This document shows, one piece after another, positions 1 through 7,159 of a stretch of DNA of 31,169 nucleotides. The DNA is taken from the IMG/VR virus record IMGVR_UViG_3300033144_007188, positions 1 through 31,169 of that record. One strand, given 5' to 3'. The DNA is from a virus. The position numbers and the translations under genes were made by a program. The notes under the pieces are model-generated. The model ran no database searches. It was given only the letters and a program-made list of their open reading frames with translations, and was not told the DNA's origin. The number at the start of each line of letters is the position of its first letter. Position 1 is the stretch's first letter.

Positions 1-51
1 CAACGGAACACCCGCTCGTCTGGCACATTTGAATTGTTCTGCTGTATCCAT
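1..51 (-). CDS. Partial CDS at left edge, unknown
   Basis: The first 17 codons of a gene that runs off the left edge: MDTAEQFKCARRAGVPL. I chose the ATG at 51 because an AGAGAG Shine-Dalgarno-like stretch lies at suitable distance, whereas the overlapping ATG at 56 (other frame, also open to the edge) is almost on top of it. The peptide is too short to assign. It continues the run of minus-strand small genes. Confidence 0.4.
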   Translation of the reverse strand, partial: MDTAEQFKCARRAGVPL

Positions 52-92
52 TTCATGGCTCTCTTTAGTTTGGATTGTAAAAACTACAAAAA

Positions 93-311
93 TTATGCCA
101 AGTCTTTTATGGTCAGCCAATCATTGTTCTTGATCAAGCAAGCAATGACTTCATCTCGTTCCAGCGGCGGTGTATCTTCACTGCACCACTCATCATGAAA
201 ATCTATCACTTGTTCAAAAGCAGACTGCATGATCGGCACACAAGGCATGTCATCACGAAAGAGTTCACACATGGCAACAATTATCTGAGCGGCTTGTTCT
301 GCTGCATTCAT
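93..311 (-). CDS. Small phage protein, unknown (72 aa)
   Basis: A 72-aa acidic protein starting MNAAEQAAQI. AAGGAG lies about 10 bases upstream of the ATG, so the start is well supported. It has no signal peptide or membrane helix and no motif I recognise. It sits in a co-oriented run of small genes typical of phage accessory or early regions. Confidence 0.6.
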   Translation of the reverse strand: MNAAEQAAQIIVAMCELFRDDMPCVPIMQSAFEQVIDFHDEWCSEDTPPLERDEVIACLIKNNDWLTIKDLA

Positions 312-348
312 CTTCTGATACTCCTTGCTTTTGATTTTTGTGATGGAA

Positions 349-564
349 TTAGGAACCGATCGTCATATCTTCAATCGACTCCAGATCCATCGCAACGATT
401 GTGTAGGCATGAGCTTTGGCCTGTTCACGCTTGGCTAACACTCCGCCAATTGGCTGAACCATTTTATCCATTTGCTTTGCAATTTCCTTGCACGATTCAG
501 CTTGCTGTCTACAATACACTGAAAATCGCAAGCGTTCTTTGGCATCTAGTAATCGACTGCACAT
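349..564 (-). CDS. Small phage protein, unknown (71 aa)
   Basis: A 71-aa protein starting MCSRLLDAKERL, mostly helical in appearance with a mixed-charge middle. GGAG lies 9 bases before the ATG. No family recognised. It lies 14 bases after the 107-aa gene in the same transcription unit. Confidence 0.6.
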   Translation of the reverse strand: MCSRLLDAKERLRFSVYCRQQAESCKEIAKQMDKMVQPIGGVLAKREQAKAHAYTIVAMDLESIEDMTIGS

Positions 565-578
565 AGTTCAGGTCTCCA

Positions 579-902
579 TTAACAGGTTGGATCTTCCAAG
601 CACTGAGCAAAGCTCTCCAAAATGCTGAATGGGCCATGATGCACCCATCGTTTGTTCGTTCGCTGTTTCAACTCTGCTATAAACTTTCGCGGAGTGTATC
701 CGCTGCGAACCAAACGACCTACCACTCGGATGCAAAACCGTTGAGGTGGCCAAGGATGGTTGTTCCCTCCACCTCGGTAGAACCAACCATTCGCCTTGCA
801 TACTCCATAAACCTCCTCACTCCACCGCACGATGGCAAGCATGTCAGAGCACAAACTTGAGAACGACTCGTCGACGTCCGGGATAGATTGGATGCATGAC
901 AT
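579..902 (-). CDS. Phage protein, unknown (107 aa)
   Basis: A 107-aa protein starting MSCIQSIPDV. AGGAGG lies 8 bases upstream of the ATG, inside the last codons of the preceding 57-aa gene, whose stop abuts this start region. It is rich in Trp, Cys and Arg in the middle (around residues 26-60). No domain recognised. Another frame over the same bases is also open but has no ribosome binding site. Confidence 0.65.
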   Translation of the reverse strand: MSCIQSIPDVDESFSSLCSDMLAIVRWSEEVYGVCKANGWFYRGGGNNHPWPPQRFCIRVVGRLVRSGYTPRKFIAELKQRTNKRWVHHGPFSILESFAQCLEDPTC

Positions 903-1076
903 CTACTCATCCTCCTGTTCTAGTTTGGAGAGTTGTTGACGAAGTTTCTCGATCCGCTTGGATCTGGCTTCAGCAATCTCCTCCGGTGTTTTGGTTTGGT
1001 GTTGCAACTTTTTTACCCAACGCCTGACCGTGACCTTGTTTGATTCCGGCCAGGCATCTTTTATGTTCCAACCCAT
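903..1076 (-). CDS. Small basic HTH-like or coiled-coil protein (57 aa)
   Basis: I place the start at the ATG at 1076 (MGWNIKDAWPES) because GGGAG lies 8 bases upstream. In-frame upstream starts at 1097 (ATG) and 1139 (GTG) have weaker sites. The N-terminal half (W-x-E-S-x-K-V-T-V-R-R-W-V-K-K) looks like the recognition part of a small helix-turn-helix. The C-terminal 30 residues form a charged helix or coiled coil ending EQEDE. It could be a small DNA-binding regulator; the assignment is speculative. Confidence 0.55.
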   Translation of the reverse strand: MGWNIKDAWPESNKVTVRRWVKKLQHQTKTPEEIAEARSKRIEKLRQQLSKLEQEDE

Positions 1077-1102
1077 CTTCACATCTCCCATTCCCATGAG
1101 AT

Positions 1103-1885
1103 CTACCAGTTGAAGTGAATGTATCGAAGAACCTTCCACAACACTTCTTCGTCAGTTAAGCACCTCTCTTGGGAGCAAGACGAGAATGAGCCTTGCCCAC
1201 CGTTCACCCACGTATAAGAGTACTTGACCACGCGAGTCATGCAAGCTTGACGACCACATTCCGTAGACTCTTTCGTAACTTCTTCATTCCTGTGTTCTTC
1301 TCTCCACTGCCTCCACTTCTCCCAGTCTTCCTCTTGCTTGTCCTTGCACACAACGATGGCTGTTTCCCAACCTTCCTTTCGTGCAAAATATTCGGCTCGG
1401 ACCGGAACGTCCAAAGCATAGATTCTCGTACCGTCGGGCTGCCGAGCGATCAACTGCGTTACTGAAGAGAGATCGCCGTCACCACACAATCTCTTCACCT
1501 CTTGCAGTCCTTTGGCATGATGCTCTGCTGCCTCTTGTTGTCGTTTCTCTTCGGCTTCTTTCTTTTTTTGCTGTACTTGCTTTTGCTCTTCTCTCCACTC
1601 AAACAACTTGGTCATTGCCTCGTCCGAATGATCGTACAAAATCGCGACAGTGTATCTATCCCTTCCTACCAACTCATGACTTGGCAAATAAAACTTACTG
1701 CCCCCTCTCCTCATACAACCTAGCTTCTCAAAACGAAGTACTTGGTCTGGGGCTCTGCCTGGATCGTTGACCAAGATCTGAGTTTTGGTCAGGCGAACTA
1801 TGGGAACCACGAGCAGATCTTTTCCGCTCTTCACCAAGATCATCTTCTGTCCTGCAACATATTCAACTGGCATAGTCGTCTTCAT
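1103..1885 (-). CDS. Phage protein, unknown (260 aa)
   Basis: The start is the ATG at 1885 (MKTTMPVEYV), with AGGAG 7 bases upstream. An in-frame start at 1945 has no ribosome binding site. Residues about 1-85 look like a beta-rich domain. Residues about 95-125 form a strongly charged, Gln/Lys/Glu-rich helix (WREEQKQVQQKKKEAEEK). A further globular region follows with a second Trp/Glu/Arg-rich helix (DWEKWRQWREEHR) and several Cys. The N-terminal 20 residues include VEYVAGQKMILVKSGKDL, reminiscent of short SH3-like barrels, but I do not assign a family. Confidence 0.65.
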   Translation of the reverse strand: MKTTMPVEYVAGQKMILVKSGKDLLVVPIVRLTKTQILVNDPGRAPDQVLRFEKLGCMRRGGSKFYLPSHELVGRDRYTVAILYDHSDEAMTKLFEWREEQKQVQQKKKEAEEKRQQEAAEHHAKGLQEVKRLCGDGDLSSVTQLIARQPDGTRIYALDVPVRAEYFARKEGWETAIVVCKDKQEEDWEKWRQWREEHRNEEVTKESTECGRQACMTRVVKYSYTWVNGGQGSFSSCSQERCLTDEEVLWKVLRYIHFNW

Positions 1886-1986
1886 CACTTGTCTCCTATG
1901 GTTGGGTGGCCTGCCATCATCGGGCTGTGGTCTGCCATACCACAACGACGCCCCGGACGTTCCAGGACGTTTCGGCTGTTGTCCAC
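1885..1986 (-). CDS. Possible micro-ORF (33 aa)
   Basis: A GTG-initiated 33-codon frame between the 152-aa coiled-coil gene and the 260-aa gene. Its TGA overlaps the ATG of the 260-aa gene (GTGATG), which would allow coupling. It has no good Shine-Dalgarno sequence and its composition (Arg, Gly, His, Met, Pro) is not convincing. It may be only leader sequence. Confidence 0.15.
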   Translation of the reverse strand: MDNSRNVLERPGRRCGMADHSPMMAGHPTIGDK

Positions 1987-1990
1987 GGGA

Positions 1991-2449
1991 TCAGGATTCG
2001 TCGGTTGCTTCCGTTTTCACTTTTGCTTCCAACTTCTCCAGCTCCTCCAGTTGGGCACGAAGTTTGGTGATCTTCGCCTTTTTCTTTTCCAACTTGGCGA
2101 CTTCACGTTCTTCCTTGCTCCCATCCTTCTGGATGCGTCGGGCTTCACGTTCGGCTGCGGAGAAGATCCGTGCCGCTTCATCCCATGCCCGTTTGGCCGG
2201 TGCTTTGAGGTTGAGCAGCTCCAAAGCAGCTGCGGCCACTTCCATTTTCTCCTTGGCATCCTCGCCCTTGAGCAAGTACTGCAATGCCTCCGGCGTAAGC
2301 TTGCTGCGGTCCAATGGTGCGGGCTTACTCCTCTTGTCTTTCTTACCATCGGAATCCTCGACCTTCGGCTCTTCAACCTTCGGCTCTTCGGCCTTCAACT
2401 CTTCGGCCTTGGTGGTGTCATCGTCAGCACTTCGTTGTCGTCTCGCCAT
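1991..2449 (-). CDS. Charged coiled-coil phage protein (152 aa)
   Basis: The start is the ATG at 2449 (MARRQRSADD), with AGGAG 9 bases upstream. A TTG-initiated extension to 2518 is open but unsupported. The N-terminal 45 residues are disordered and acidic, with a short repeat (AEELKAEEPKVEEPKVED). The rest is nearly all Lys, Glu, Ala and Leu with heptad spacing (KLEKKKAKITKLRAQLEELE), so a long coiled coil is likely. Function unknown; a structural or scaffold role is conceivable but not supported by context. Confidence 0.65.
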   Translation of the reverse strand: MARRQRSADDDTTKAEELKAEEPKVEEPKVEDSDGKKDKRSKPAPLDRSKLTPEALQYLLKGEDAKEKMEVAAAALELLNLKAPAKRAWDEAARIFSAAEREARRIQKDGSKEEREVAKLEKKKAKITKLRAQLEELEKLEAKVKTEATDES

Positions 2450-2483
2450 CTCACACACTCCTTGTAAAATAAGAATACTCATG

Positions 2484-2545
2484 CAGGTTGAATGGGTCCT
2501 ACACCCAACTAAACTCAAAACACAAATCCATTCTGTCTCAACCTG
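2484..2545 (-). promoter_or_regulatory. Leader hairpin upstream of the coiled-coil gene
   Basis: An 8-base perfect inverted repeat (CAGGTTGA at 2484-2491, TCAACCTG at 2538-2545) encloses a 46-base loop in the 119-base gap before the 152-aa gene. The arms can be extended across an internal mismatch by ATGG/CCAT. A strong Shine-Dalgarno-like AAAGGAGG (2546-2553) lies just 5' of the hairpin on the minus strand and leads only to very short frames. A translation- or stability-control structure is possible. Confidence 0.3.
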
Positions 2546-2568
2546 CCTCCTTTAGACAAGTCTTCTCG

Positions 2569-2718
2569 TCAAACTAAACCACCACTTTGTATGCTTTCCT
2601 CGCCGCCTTCTTCTGCTTTTTCGTCAACATAACTTTCCCCTTCTTCTCCGAATATGGCTGTATAGGTTAACTCGCAATCGCACTCGTCGATCGACATAAG
2701 ACAATACAGGCATAACAT
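2569..2718 (-). CDS. Small Cys-motif protein (49 aa)
   Basis: The start is the ATG at 2718 (MLCLYCLMSIDECDCE), with AAGGAG 6 bases upstream. The N-terminus carries CxxC followed by CxC, which could bind one zinc ion. The C-terminal half is very acidic (Glu/Gly/Ser). No family assigned. The extension to 2754 has no ribosome binding site. Confidence 0.55.
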   Translation of the reverse strand: MLCLYCLMSIDECDCELTYTAIFGEEGESYVDEKAEEGGEESIQSGGLV

Positions 2719-2777
2719 CTTAGACTCCTTCCTGTTCAGCAATGAACTTCTCAACTTGATTCAATTCGCATACCCAA

Positions 2778-2891
2778 TCACAACGCTTCAGCCAACCTCT
2801 TGACCTCCTTTTTGTTTTCCTCTGAAAGAGCATAACGTCCGTTGCCGCACTGTTGTCCTTTCAAGTAGTTCAACAGTTCAAGTCCAGCCAA
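2778..2891 (-). CDS. Possible small ORF overlapping the 79-aa gene (up to 37 aa)
   Basis: In the 150 bases between the 79-aa and 49-aa genes, one frame reads LAGLELLNYLKGQQCGNGRY and continues into a Lys/Glu-rich helix before TGA at 2778-2780. It looks protein-like, yet has only TTG starts (2891, 2873, 2864) and no clear Shine-Dalgarno sequence. It is in the -1 frame relative to the end of the 79-aa gene, so it could be a frameshifted C-terminal extension of that gene or a decayed gene. Confidence 0.3.
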   Translation of the reverse strand: MAGLELLNYLKGQQCGNGRYALSEENKKEVKRLAEAL

Positions 2892-3109
2892 CGGTTTATG
2901 GCGGCCCCGGCGTCATCGAAGGATCGGAATTCAATGGTCTCGTGAATTGACGCTTCGTTCCCCGTGCGATATATTCGCCCCTGGAATGATTTTCCCTCTC
3001 TCGACAACATCGGTAGATCGGCGGGCTGCAACATCACGATTATAGCCGTCATGTCCGCTCGATTTCCGCAGTCGTGGTTCCAATGCGATTTATCTATTCG
3101 TTTCGCCAT
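2870..3109 (-). CDS. Small phage protein, unknown (79 aa)
   Basis: A 79-aa protein starting MAKRIDKSHWNHDCGN. AAAGG lies 7-8 bases before the ATG. It has a predicted beta-rich middle (TAIIVMLQPADLPML) and ends RWLDLNC. No family recognised. Confidence 0.55.
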   Translation of the reverse strand: MAKRIDKSHWNHDCGNRADMTAIIVMLQPADLPMLSREGKSFQGRIYRTGNEASIHETIEFRSFDDAGAAINRWLDLNC

Positions 3110-3155
3110 CGTTTCGCCTTTCGTTTGTGGTTAGTGCCCTGGGGAACGTTGCAGG

Positions 3156-3311
3156 TTAGAACCCGGCCAAATCGAATTTCTTGACCATTTCGCGGGCTGT
3201 TTTGATTCCAATCCGCAAATTCTTCGAAAGCCACTTAGCGGCGTATTCGGCCGAGTCATTGGCGAACATGCTGCGATAGGAATCTCGCATTTTCTTTTGG
3301 CTGTCGGTCAT
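3156..3311 (-). CDS. Small helical phage protein (51 aa)
   Basis: The start is the ATG at 3311 (MTDSQKKMRDSY), with GGGAG 7 bases upstream. The in-frame ATG at 3350 lies inside the promoter-like leader and lacks a site. The product is basic and helical; residues 25-51 (KWLSKNLRIGIKTAREMVKK) could be a small helix-turn-helix. It is the first gene after the 277-base non-coding stretch, so it is a candidate regulator, unproven. Confidence 0.5.
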   Translation of the reverse strand: MTDSQKKMRDSYRSMFANDSAEYAAKWLSKNLRIGIKTAREMVKKFDLAGF

Positions 3312-3588
3312 CGTTTCGCTCCCGTTCGTGTGTTGTTGTGTCCTTGTCATGCCCTTATAATATAGTCTATAAGTTTATAAGTCTATAGAAATATAGAAGA
3401 AATTACCATTTCCCCAAAAGTTTTCCCCAGTAGAGGGGGGTTTGGCCAGAATGACCCTAGAATCCAGCCTAAAGGCCTGGAACAGAGAGGGGTAAAGAGA
3501 GAGGGAATGAGCTACGCAACGCCCCCAGACACTGTCCTGGGAGCCTCAGAAGAGAATTCTGGAGGAGAGAGGATTACTGGCTGGGGAC
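3312..3588. other. Non-coding intergenic region with promoter-like segment
   Basis: The longest gene-free stretch in the window. On the minus strand it begins after the Zn-ribbon gene and passes through a purine/pyrimidine-skewed segment with a 7-8 bp hairpin (arms within 3522-3543, no T-run). Next comes a hairpin around 3471-3487 and then a very AT-rich block (3355-3400) with TATATTATAA just upstream of the small-gene run. No good -35 is visible. It probably separates two transcription units. Confidence 0.45.
3364..3387. repeat. Three tandem 8-bp direct repeats (AGTYTATA)
   Basis: Three adjacent octamers, AGTCTATA, AGTTTATA and AGTCTATA, lie at 3364-3371, 3372-3379 and 3380-3387 on the plus strand. 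They sit immediately upstream of the TATATTATAA segment and the small-gene run. Tandem spacing of 8 bp, less than one helical turn, suggests a cooperative protein-binding site or an unusual promoter element. Confidence 0.5.
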
Positions 3589-3786
3589 TCAAGATTGATC
3601 ATGGAATCCGACGAGATCGCAGATCCCGATTCCGCCGTCTTCACAGTGATGAAGTGCACCCTTGTGTTCGGACAGCTCAATCGTGCATTGCACTACAGCT
3701 TTTTGCGTATGGGGAGCCCCACATCGTTTGCAGCGAAAATCCAATACGATGTGAATCTGCTCTTCTTGCTTCTTCTCGTCTGTCAT
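3589..3786 (-). CDS. Small Zn-ribbon-like protein (65 aa)
   Basis: A 65-aa protein starting MTDEKKQEEQ. The ATG overlaps the stop of the glycosyltransferase gene (ATGA), so translation is probably coupled. CKRCGAPH near residue 19 and HHC...GIGIC near residues 46-56 look like two zinc-ligand knuckles. It is the last gene of the glycan island; function unknown. Confidence 0.55.
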   Translation of the reverse strand: MTDEKKQEEQIHIVLDFRCKRCGAPHTQKAVVQCTIELSEHKGALHHCEDGGIGICDLVGFHDQS

Positions 3787-4574
3787 CGCTTGTCTTCTTG
3801 GTATGTTGTTTTCGTATGCCGCAAGCGGTAAAGGCCAGGAAGATCCACGCCAACAACCAAACCAAGCTCGGCACAGTATCGACGATACACCACATCGTCG
3901 TAGAAGTTCTTGAACAGTTCCTCAGTCGTACGATGCCACTTCGGGATTGTGTTCAAGTAACCATGCTTGCGAGCAAAATCTCCACGAACGATCTGAACAC
4001 CACCGATGGCTGTCCTGTATCTCTTTGGTACAAATTCTGTTGGATCTGTATCTATCAATTGAAGATCATCCAAATCGACAGATGCAGTTCGTTTGTCACC
4101 AGTGACCCAATCTTGATGTATCTTGATCTCTCGCGGATAAATCATCGAAGCGTTTTCTGGCCATGGCATCGAGATTAACTGATCGAGTATCCCATCTCGG
4201 AACACTTGATCAACATCGGCGAACCAAACATAATCGGCCGAAGTGTGCAAAGCAGCATGGTTGCGGCCAATGCAGCGTCGGCCGATCTCGTTTCTTTTCA
4301 TGCGAATGATCTTGCATGGTATATGTAACATCGCCCATGCGAGAGCCTTTCTTGCATGCAGATCAAATGTTTCTTCTTCTTGATCTTCCCACACACACAC
4401 TGACAAGCAGACTTTGCACTTCTTTGGTTTGTGCAATACCAAACTGCTTGCTTGATATGCAAGCATGGCTGCATACTGAGGAAGTTCAGCAGCATAGCAG
4501 TGCGAGACTATTTCAACACGAAGAAGATGTTCCTTTTGCCTTGTTGCCGACATTGATGCAGACGATGCACTCAT
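3783..4574 (-). CDS. Glycosyltransferase, GT-A / GT2-like (263 aa)
   Basis: Probable nucleotide-sugar-dependent glycosyltransferase. The start is the ATG at 4574 (MSASSASMSA), with AGGAG 8 bases upstream; the extension to 4619 overlaps the kdsB-like gene without a site. Residues 20-60 fit a Rossmann-type N-terminal half. ADYVWFADVDQVF near residue 113-125 gives the DxD metal/nucleotide site (DVD at 120-122). GGVQIVRGDFARKHGYLN further on resembles the acceptor-side GG-x-x-x-x-R motif of GT2 and galactosyltransferase families. It lies directly downstream of the CMP-Kdo synthetase-like gene, so it may use or extend a Kdo-containing glycan. Confidence 0.75.
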   Translation of the reverse strand: MSASSASMSATRQKEHLLRVEIVSHCYAAELPQYAAMLAYQASSLVLHKPKKCKVCLSVCVWEDQEEETFDLHARKALAWAMLHIPCKIIRMKRNEIGRRCIGRNHAALHTSADYVWFADVDQVFRDGILDQLISMPWPENASMIYPREIKIHQDWVTGDKRTASVDLDDLQLIDTDPTEFVPKRYRTAIGGVQIVRGDFARKHGYLNTIPKWHRTTEELFKNFYDDVVYRRYCAELGLVVGVDLPGLYRLRHTKTTYQEDKR

Positions 4575-4585
4575 GCATAAATCTC

Positions 4586-5329
4586 CTAATTTTCTTTCAA
4601 CGCTTTGAACTTTGCCCAATCATCCGGTGTGTTGATTGACAAAGGATGTTGTTGAATCTCAATGGGCATCAATGTTATGTCATTCTCAAGCCACGTCAAT
4701 TGCTCCAATGACTCAAGCTTGGCCATGTGGCTCGGTCTCAATACACTTGCCACTCGAAGAAGAAACAACGAAAAAGAATATAGCCCAACATGATACCCAG
4801 CCCCTGGCAATGGAATACGAGAAAACCAATAACATCTTCCTCGTGACCAAACAGTCTTGACCACGTTTTGATCTTTCATGGCAGCCACATCACATGCTTT
4901 ACCTTGATCCTTGCATACCAAAGTCCCGATGGATGATAGACGCAATGCCATCAGCTTGTTCGCATCCGATGGTTCTATCATCGGTTCGTCCACTTGCCAA
5001 TTCACCACGACTTGACATTGCTCTTGGACTTCAGGTTTTAGTTTGGCTACTACTTCAGCAACTCTCGATGTCCCGTTTGAATGGTTTCCATCCGCAAGCA
5101 TCCAAGTCATCCCAACCTCTTCGCAATAACGTGCGATCTTGTTATCTCCAGTAGCTACCACCACATGATCAGCTTCTGTTTTTTTTGCCTGCTCGTAGGT
5201 CCATTGCACAAGTGGTTTGCCAGCTGCTTCTAGCATAGGTTTACCTGGCAAGCGGTCGCTTGCCATGCGAGCAGGTATCACCACTATCTTTCTTCTATAC
5301 AACTTTGAGCGAACTTGTTTGATTGTCAT
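4586..5329 (-). CDS. kdsB: CMP-Kdo synthetase-like cytidylyltransferase
   Basis: Resembles 3-deoxy-manno-octulosonate cytidylyltransferase, which activates Kdo with CTP in the cytoplasm. At 247 aa it has the usual family length. Family signatures appear in order: VVIPARMASDRLPGKP (16-31), SNGTSRVAEV (84-93), NWQVDEP (110-116), HVGLYSF (180-186), ESLEQL (206-211) and SINTPDDW (231-238). Two conserved positions differ: QGDEP is QVDEP, and the VDTPED aspartate that helps hold metal in bacterial KdsB appears as Asn (INTPDD). It may therefore be altered in activity or use a related ulosonic acid. The start follows the sulfotransferase stop as TGAGATG. Confidence 0.85.
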   Translation of the reverse strand: MTIKQVRSKLYRRKIVVIPARMASDRLPGKPMLEAAGKPLVQWTYEQAKKTEADHVVVATGDNKIARYCEEVGMTWMLADGNHSNGTSRVAEVVAKLKPEVQEQCQVVVNWQVDEPMIEPSDANKLMALRLSSIGTLVCKDQGKACDVAAMKDQNVVKTVWSRGRCYWFSRIPLPGAGYHVGLYSFSLFLLRVASVLRPSHMAKLESLEQLTWLENDITLMPIEIQQHPLSINTPDDWAKFKALKEN

Positions 5330-5330
5330 C

Positions 5331-5927
5331 TCAATAATAATCCAAGGCTTGGCAGAGTTTTATTTCAGATTCTAACACTCGCTGTCTTAGATCAGGATGC
5401 CACTTGGAACAAGATATAGTTCTCGCTTGCGCACATACATCTACTATTTGTTCGAGCTTGTGCTGCTCTATGCCGAAAGCATGTAACAATTCAACGAGAG
5501 CCCATGGCATGTCTTCCAACCGCAACCTGCTGTCGGCTTTGTATTGATTAAAAATATTGCCAATCTCACCGGCTTTCTTTTCCAGGTACCATGAGACAAA
5601 TTCATCGAAGTTTGTCAGAGGACAATCATTGAAATTGTATAACTGCAAATGGGCAAGACCAGCATTGTTGAGAAAAGGATTCATCCGTACTGCTTGAAAA
5701 GCATCAAAGACACTTCGTAGCCAACAGCATGGATGCCGGACCAAAGAAATCCGAAGATCATTCTTCTCATTTTCCGCCGGCCATAAAAGATACGAAACAT
5801 TGCAAGCAATTTTGAAAGACTTCAGAGATGTTTGTATACCGGCTTCACTGCAAGCCTTGATAAACCAATGGACGCCGGTTCTCGGTGGAGCGGCAAACGA
5901 AAACATCTTAGGCATGTCGATAGGCAT
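5331..5927 (-). CDS. Sulfotransferase-like protein (198 aa)
   Basis: Probable PAPS-dependent sulfotransferase. FSFAAPPRTGVHWF (9-22) matches the 5'-phosphosulfate-binding loop (PxTG-type) and RISLVRHPCCWLRSVF (59-74) matches the 3'-phosphate-binding strand-helix (R-x-P-x-x-x-x-x-S). At 198 aa it is short for the family, which often runs 250-300 aa. AGGAG lies 8 bases before the ATG. It is flanked by a methyltransferase-like gene and the kdsB-like gene, so a glycan hydroxyl is the likely acceptor. The catalytic base cannot be named from sequence alone. Confidence 0.7.
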   Translation of the reverse strand: MPIDMPKMFSFAAPPRTGVHWFIKACSEAGIQTSLKSFKIACNVSYLLWPAENEKNDLRISLVRHPCCWLRSVFDAFQAVRMNPFLNNAGLAHLQLYNFNDCPLTNFDEFVSWYLEKKAGEIGNIFNQYKADSRLRLEDMPWALVELLHAFGIEQHKLEQIVDVCAQARTISCSKWHPDLRQRVLESEIKLCQALDYY

Positions 5928-5951
5928 TGAGAAATCTCCTGGTAAAAATCT

Positions 5952-6578
5952 CTACAACTTCTTCCTCACGACATAAACAATGCACTCCAATCCATGCCGT
6001 CTGAGATAGTTGCCTTTGTTCCAATTGCAATGGACATAGATCATGTCCACCAAACAACCAACTGTATTTAACAAATCGATCATCTCTAACGGATCAGCTC
6101 CGAAACAATCCCCACCTTTTACATCCAAGTCAGAACGATTCCATTGGATGAACAAAGCCCCGAAGTGCGTGAGTTGTTCCATCCACACCTGCAACGTACT
6201 CAAAGCATTTTGAGAATGGTCCAAGCTATTCGTATAGACCAAGTCAAACCGTTCCTTCCACTTCGGGTTCGATTGGCTGAAGTCCCATTCAACCATTTCA
6301 GCTTTGCTGGGTAGCTGAGCACTTTTGCCACTGTGAGGAAACAGATCGGTGCCCAAGATCTTCGCGAGTGGCATGTTCCGCATCAGCTCATCGCACTCGT
6401 GTCCGCCTCTTGCCCCGTGGCAGATTCCCTCCTGAACTTGGAGCTGGTTGACTCGACACCATTCTGCAATCCGTTGCATCTCCAAGTCGCAGAAATAAGG
6501 GCCCAACCCTCGCTTCATGACCGTGGCTTTTTGAGCAGTCACATATTGCTCATGTGACTCGAACGTAAGTTGTTTCAT
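5952..6578 (-). CDS. Class I methyltransferase-like protein (208 aa)
   Basis: A 208-aa protein with a divergent SAM-methyltransferase fold. The motif I region, QEGICHGARGGHECDEL (about 49-65), has an unusual G-A-R-G-G loop. ILGTDLFPHS gives the acidic ribose-binding position and RFDLVYTNSLDHSQN the post-motif loop. This looks like the family of uncharacterised methyltransferases in which V-x-N-x-x-D-H replaces the usual catalytic surface. The ATG overlaps the previous stop (TAATG). It may methylate a sugar, but the enzyme could also be inactive. Confidence 0.6.
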   Translation of the reverse strand: MKQLTFESHEQYVTAQKATVMKRGLGPYFCDLEMQRIAEWCRVNQLQVQEGICHGARGGHECDELMRNMPLAKILGTDLFPHSGKSAQLPSKAEMVEWDFSQSNPKWKERFDLVYTNSLDHSQNALSTLQVWMEQLTHFGALFIQWNRSDLDVKGGDCFGADPLEMIDLLNTVGCLVDMIYVHCNWNKGNYLRRHGLECIVYVVRKKL

Positions 6579-7159
6579 TATTCTTTTCTCACTATAAATA
6601 AACGAATGTCATGTCTTGGGTAAAACTGCGACGTGTCTCTAGCTAGTGTAGTCAATTCATCGTCCGGCCACCAACCCCGCTTGATGAACTCGCCGGCTAT
6701 GTAAACTTGTGAACGGCAGTTGACGTGATGGTATCCTCGCTCATGTGGGAAGCCCCATGAAATGATCAACCCCTTGGTCGGAATTCTACAGACGTTGTCG
6801 ATGAGTTGCTGCTCATGTTCTTTCGGTACATGCTCGCCAACATCGGAAAAAAGAGCCCAATCAAACCTAGAGTATTGTTTGCCGTCTAGCCCTGGCCAAG
6901 TAGTCAAATCTCTTTCCAAGACATGTCCATCTGACAAACTTTCAATACCAGGCGTGGCATCCACTCCCGTGCAAGCATAATTTTCTAATCTCAGCCGCTT
7001 GACGAAATGCCCGCAACCTGCTCCCAGGTCTATTATCGACTCGCTCTTGGGAACAACAGCAAGGATGGCCTTGACCAGATGCTCATTAGGGAGTTTCTCT
7101 TTGTATCTTGCTTGCTTCCTGGTCGAGTATGCTCCGGTGTCTTCAGACATGATCTTCAT
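6578..7159 (-). CDS. Class I SAM-dependent methyltransferase (193 aa)
   Basis: Canonical class I methyltransferase. Motif I is SIIDLGAGCGHFVKRL (about 40-55), followed by CTGVDATPG (acidic end of beta-2) and FDWALFSDVGEHVP (motif II/III with the E-H pair of the Methyltransf_11/23 group). I start at the ATG at 7159 because AAAGG lies just upstream; the ATG at 7150 is an alternative. The island context suggests O- or N-methylation of a sugar. Confidence 0.75.
   Translation of the reverse strand: MKIMSEDTGAYSTRKQARYKEKLPNEHLVKAILAVVPKSESIIDLGAGCGHFVKRLRLENYACTGVDATPGIESLSDGHVLERDLTTWPGLDGKQYSRFDWALFSDVGEHVPKEHEQQLIDNVCRIPTKGLIISWGFPHERGYHHVNCRSQVYIAGEFIKRGWWPDDELTTLARDTSQFYPRHDIRLFIVRKE

Noticed and set aside
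1742-2555. Two plus-strand open frames of over 240 codons, one Ser-rich
   Set aside because: They are antisense reflections of the Lys/Glu-rich coiled-coil gene, whose codon bias keeps the opposite strand open.
3364-3387. Short tandem repeats as a CRISPR array or origin iterons
   Set aside because: Units are only 8 bp with no spacers and only three copies, with no replication gene nearby.
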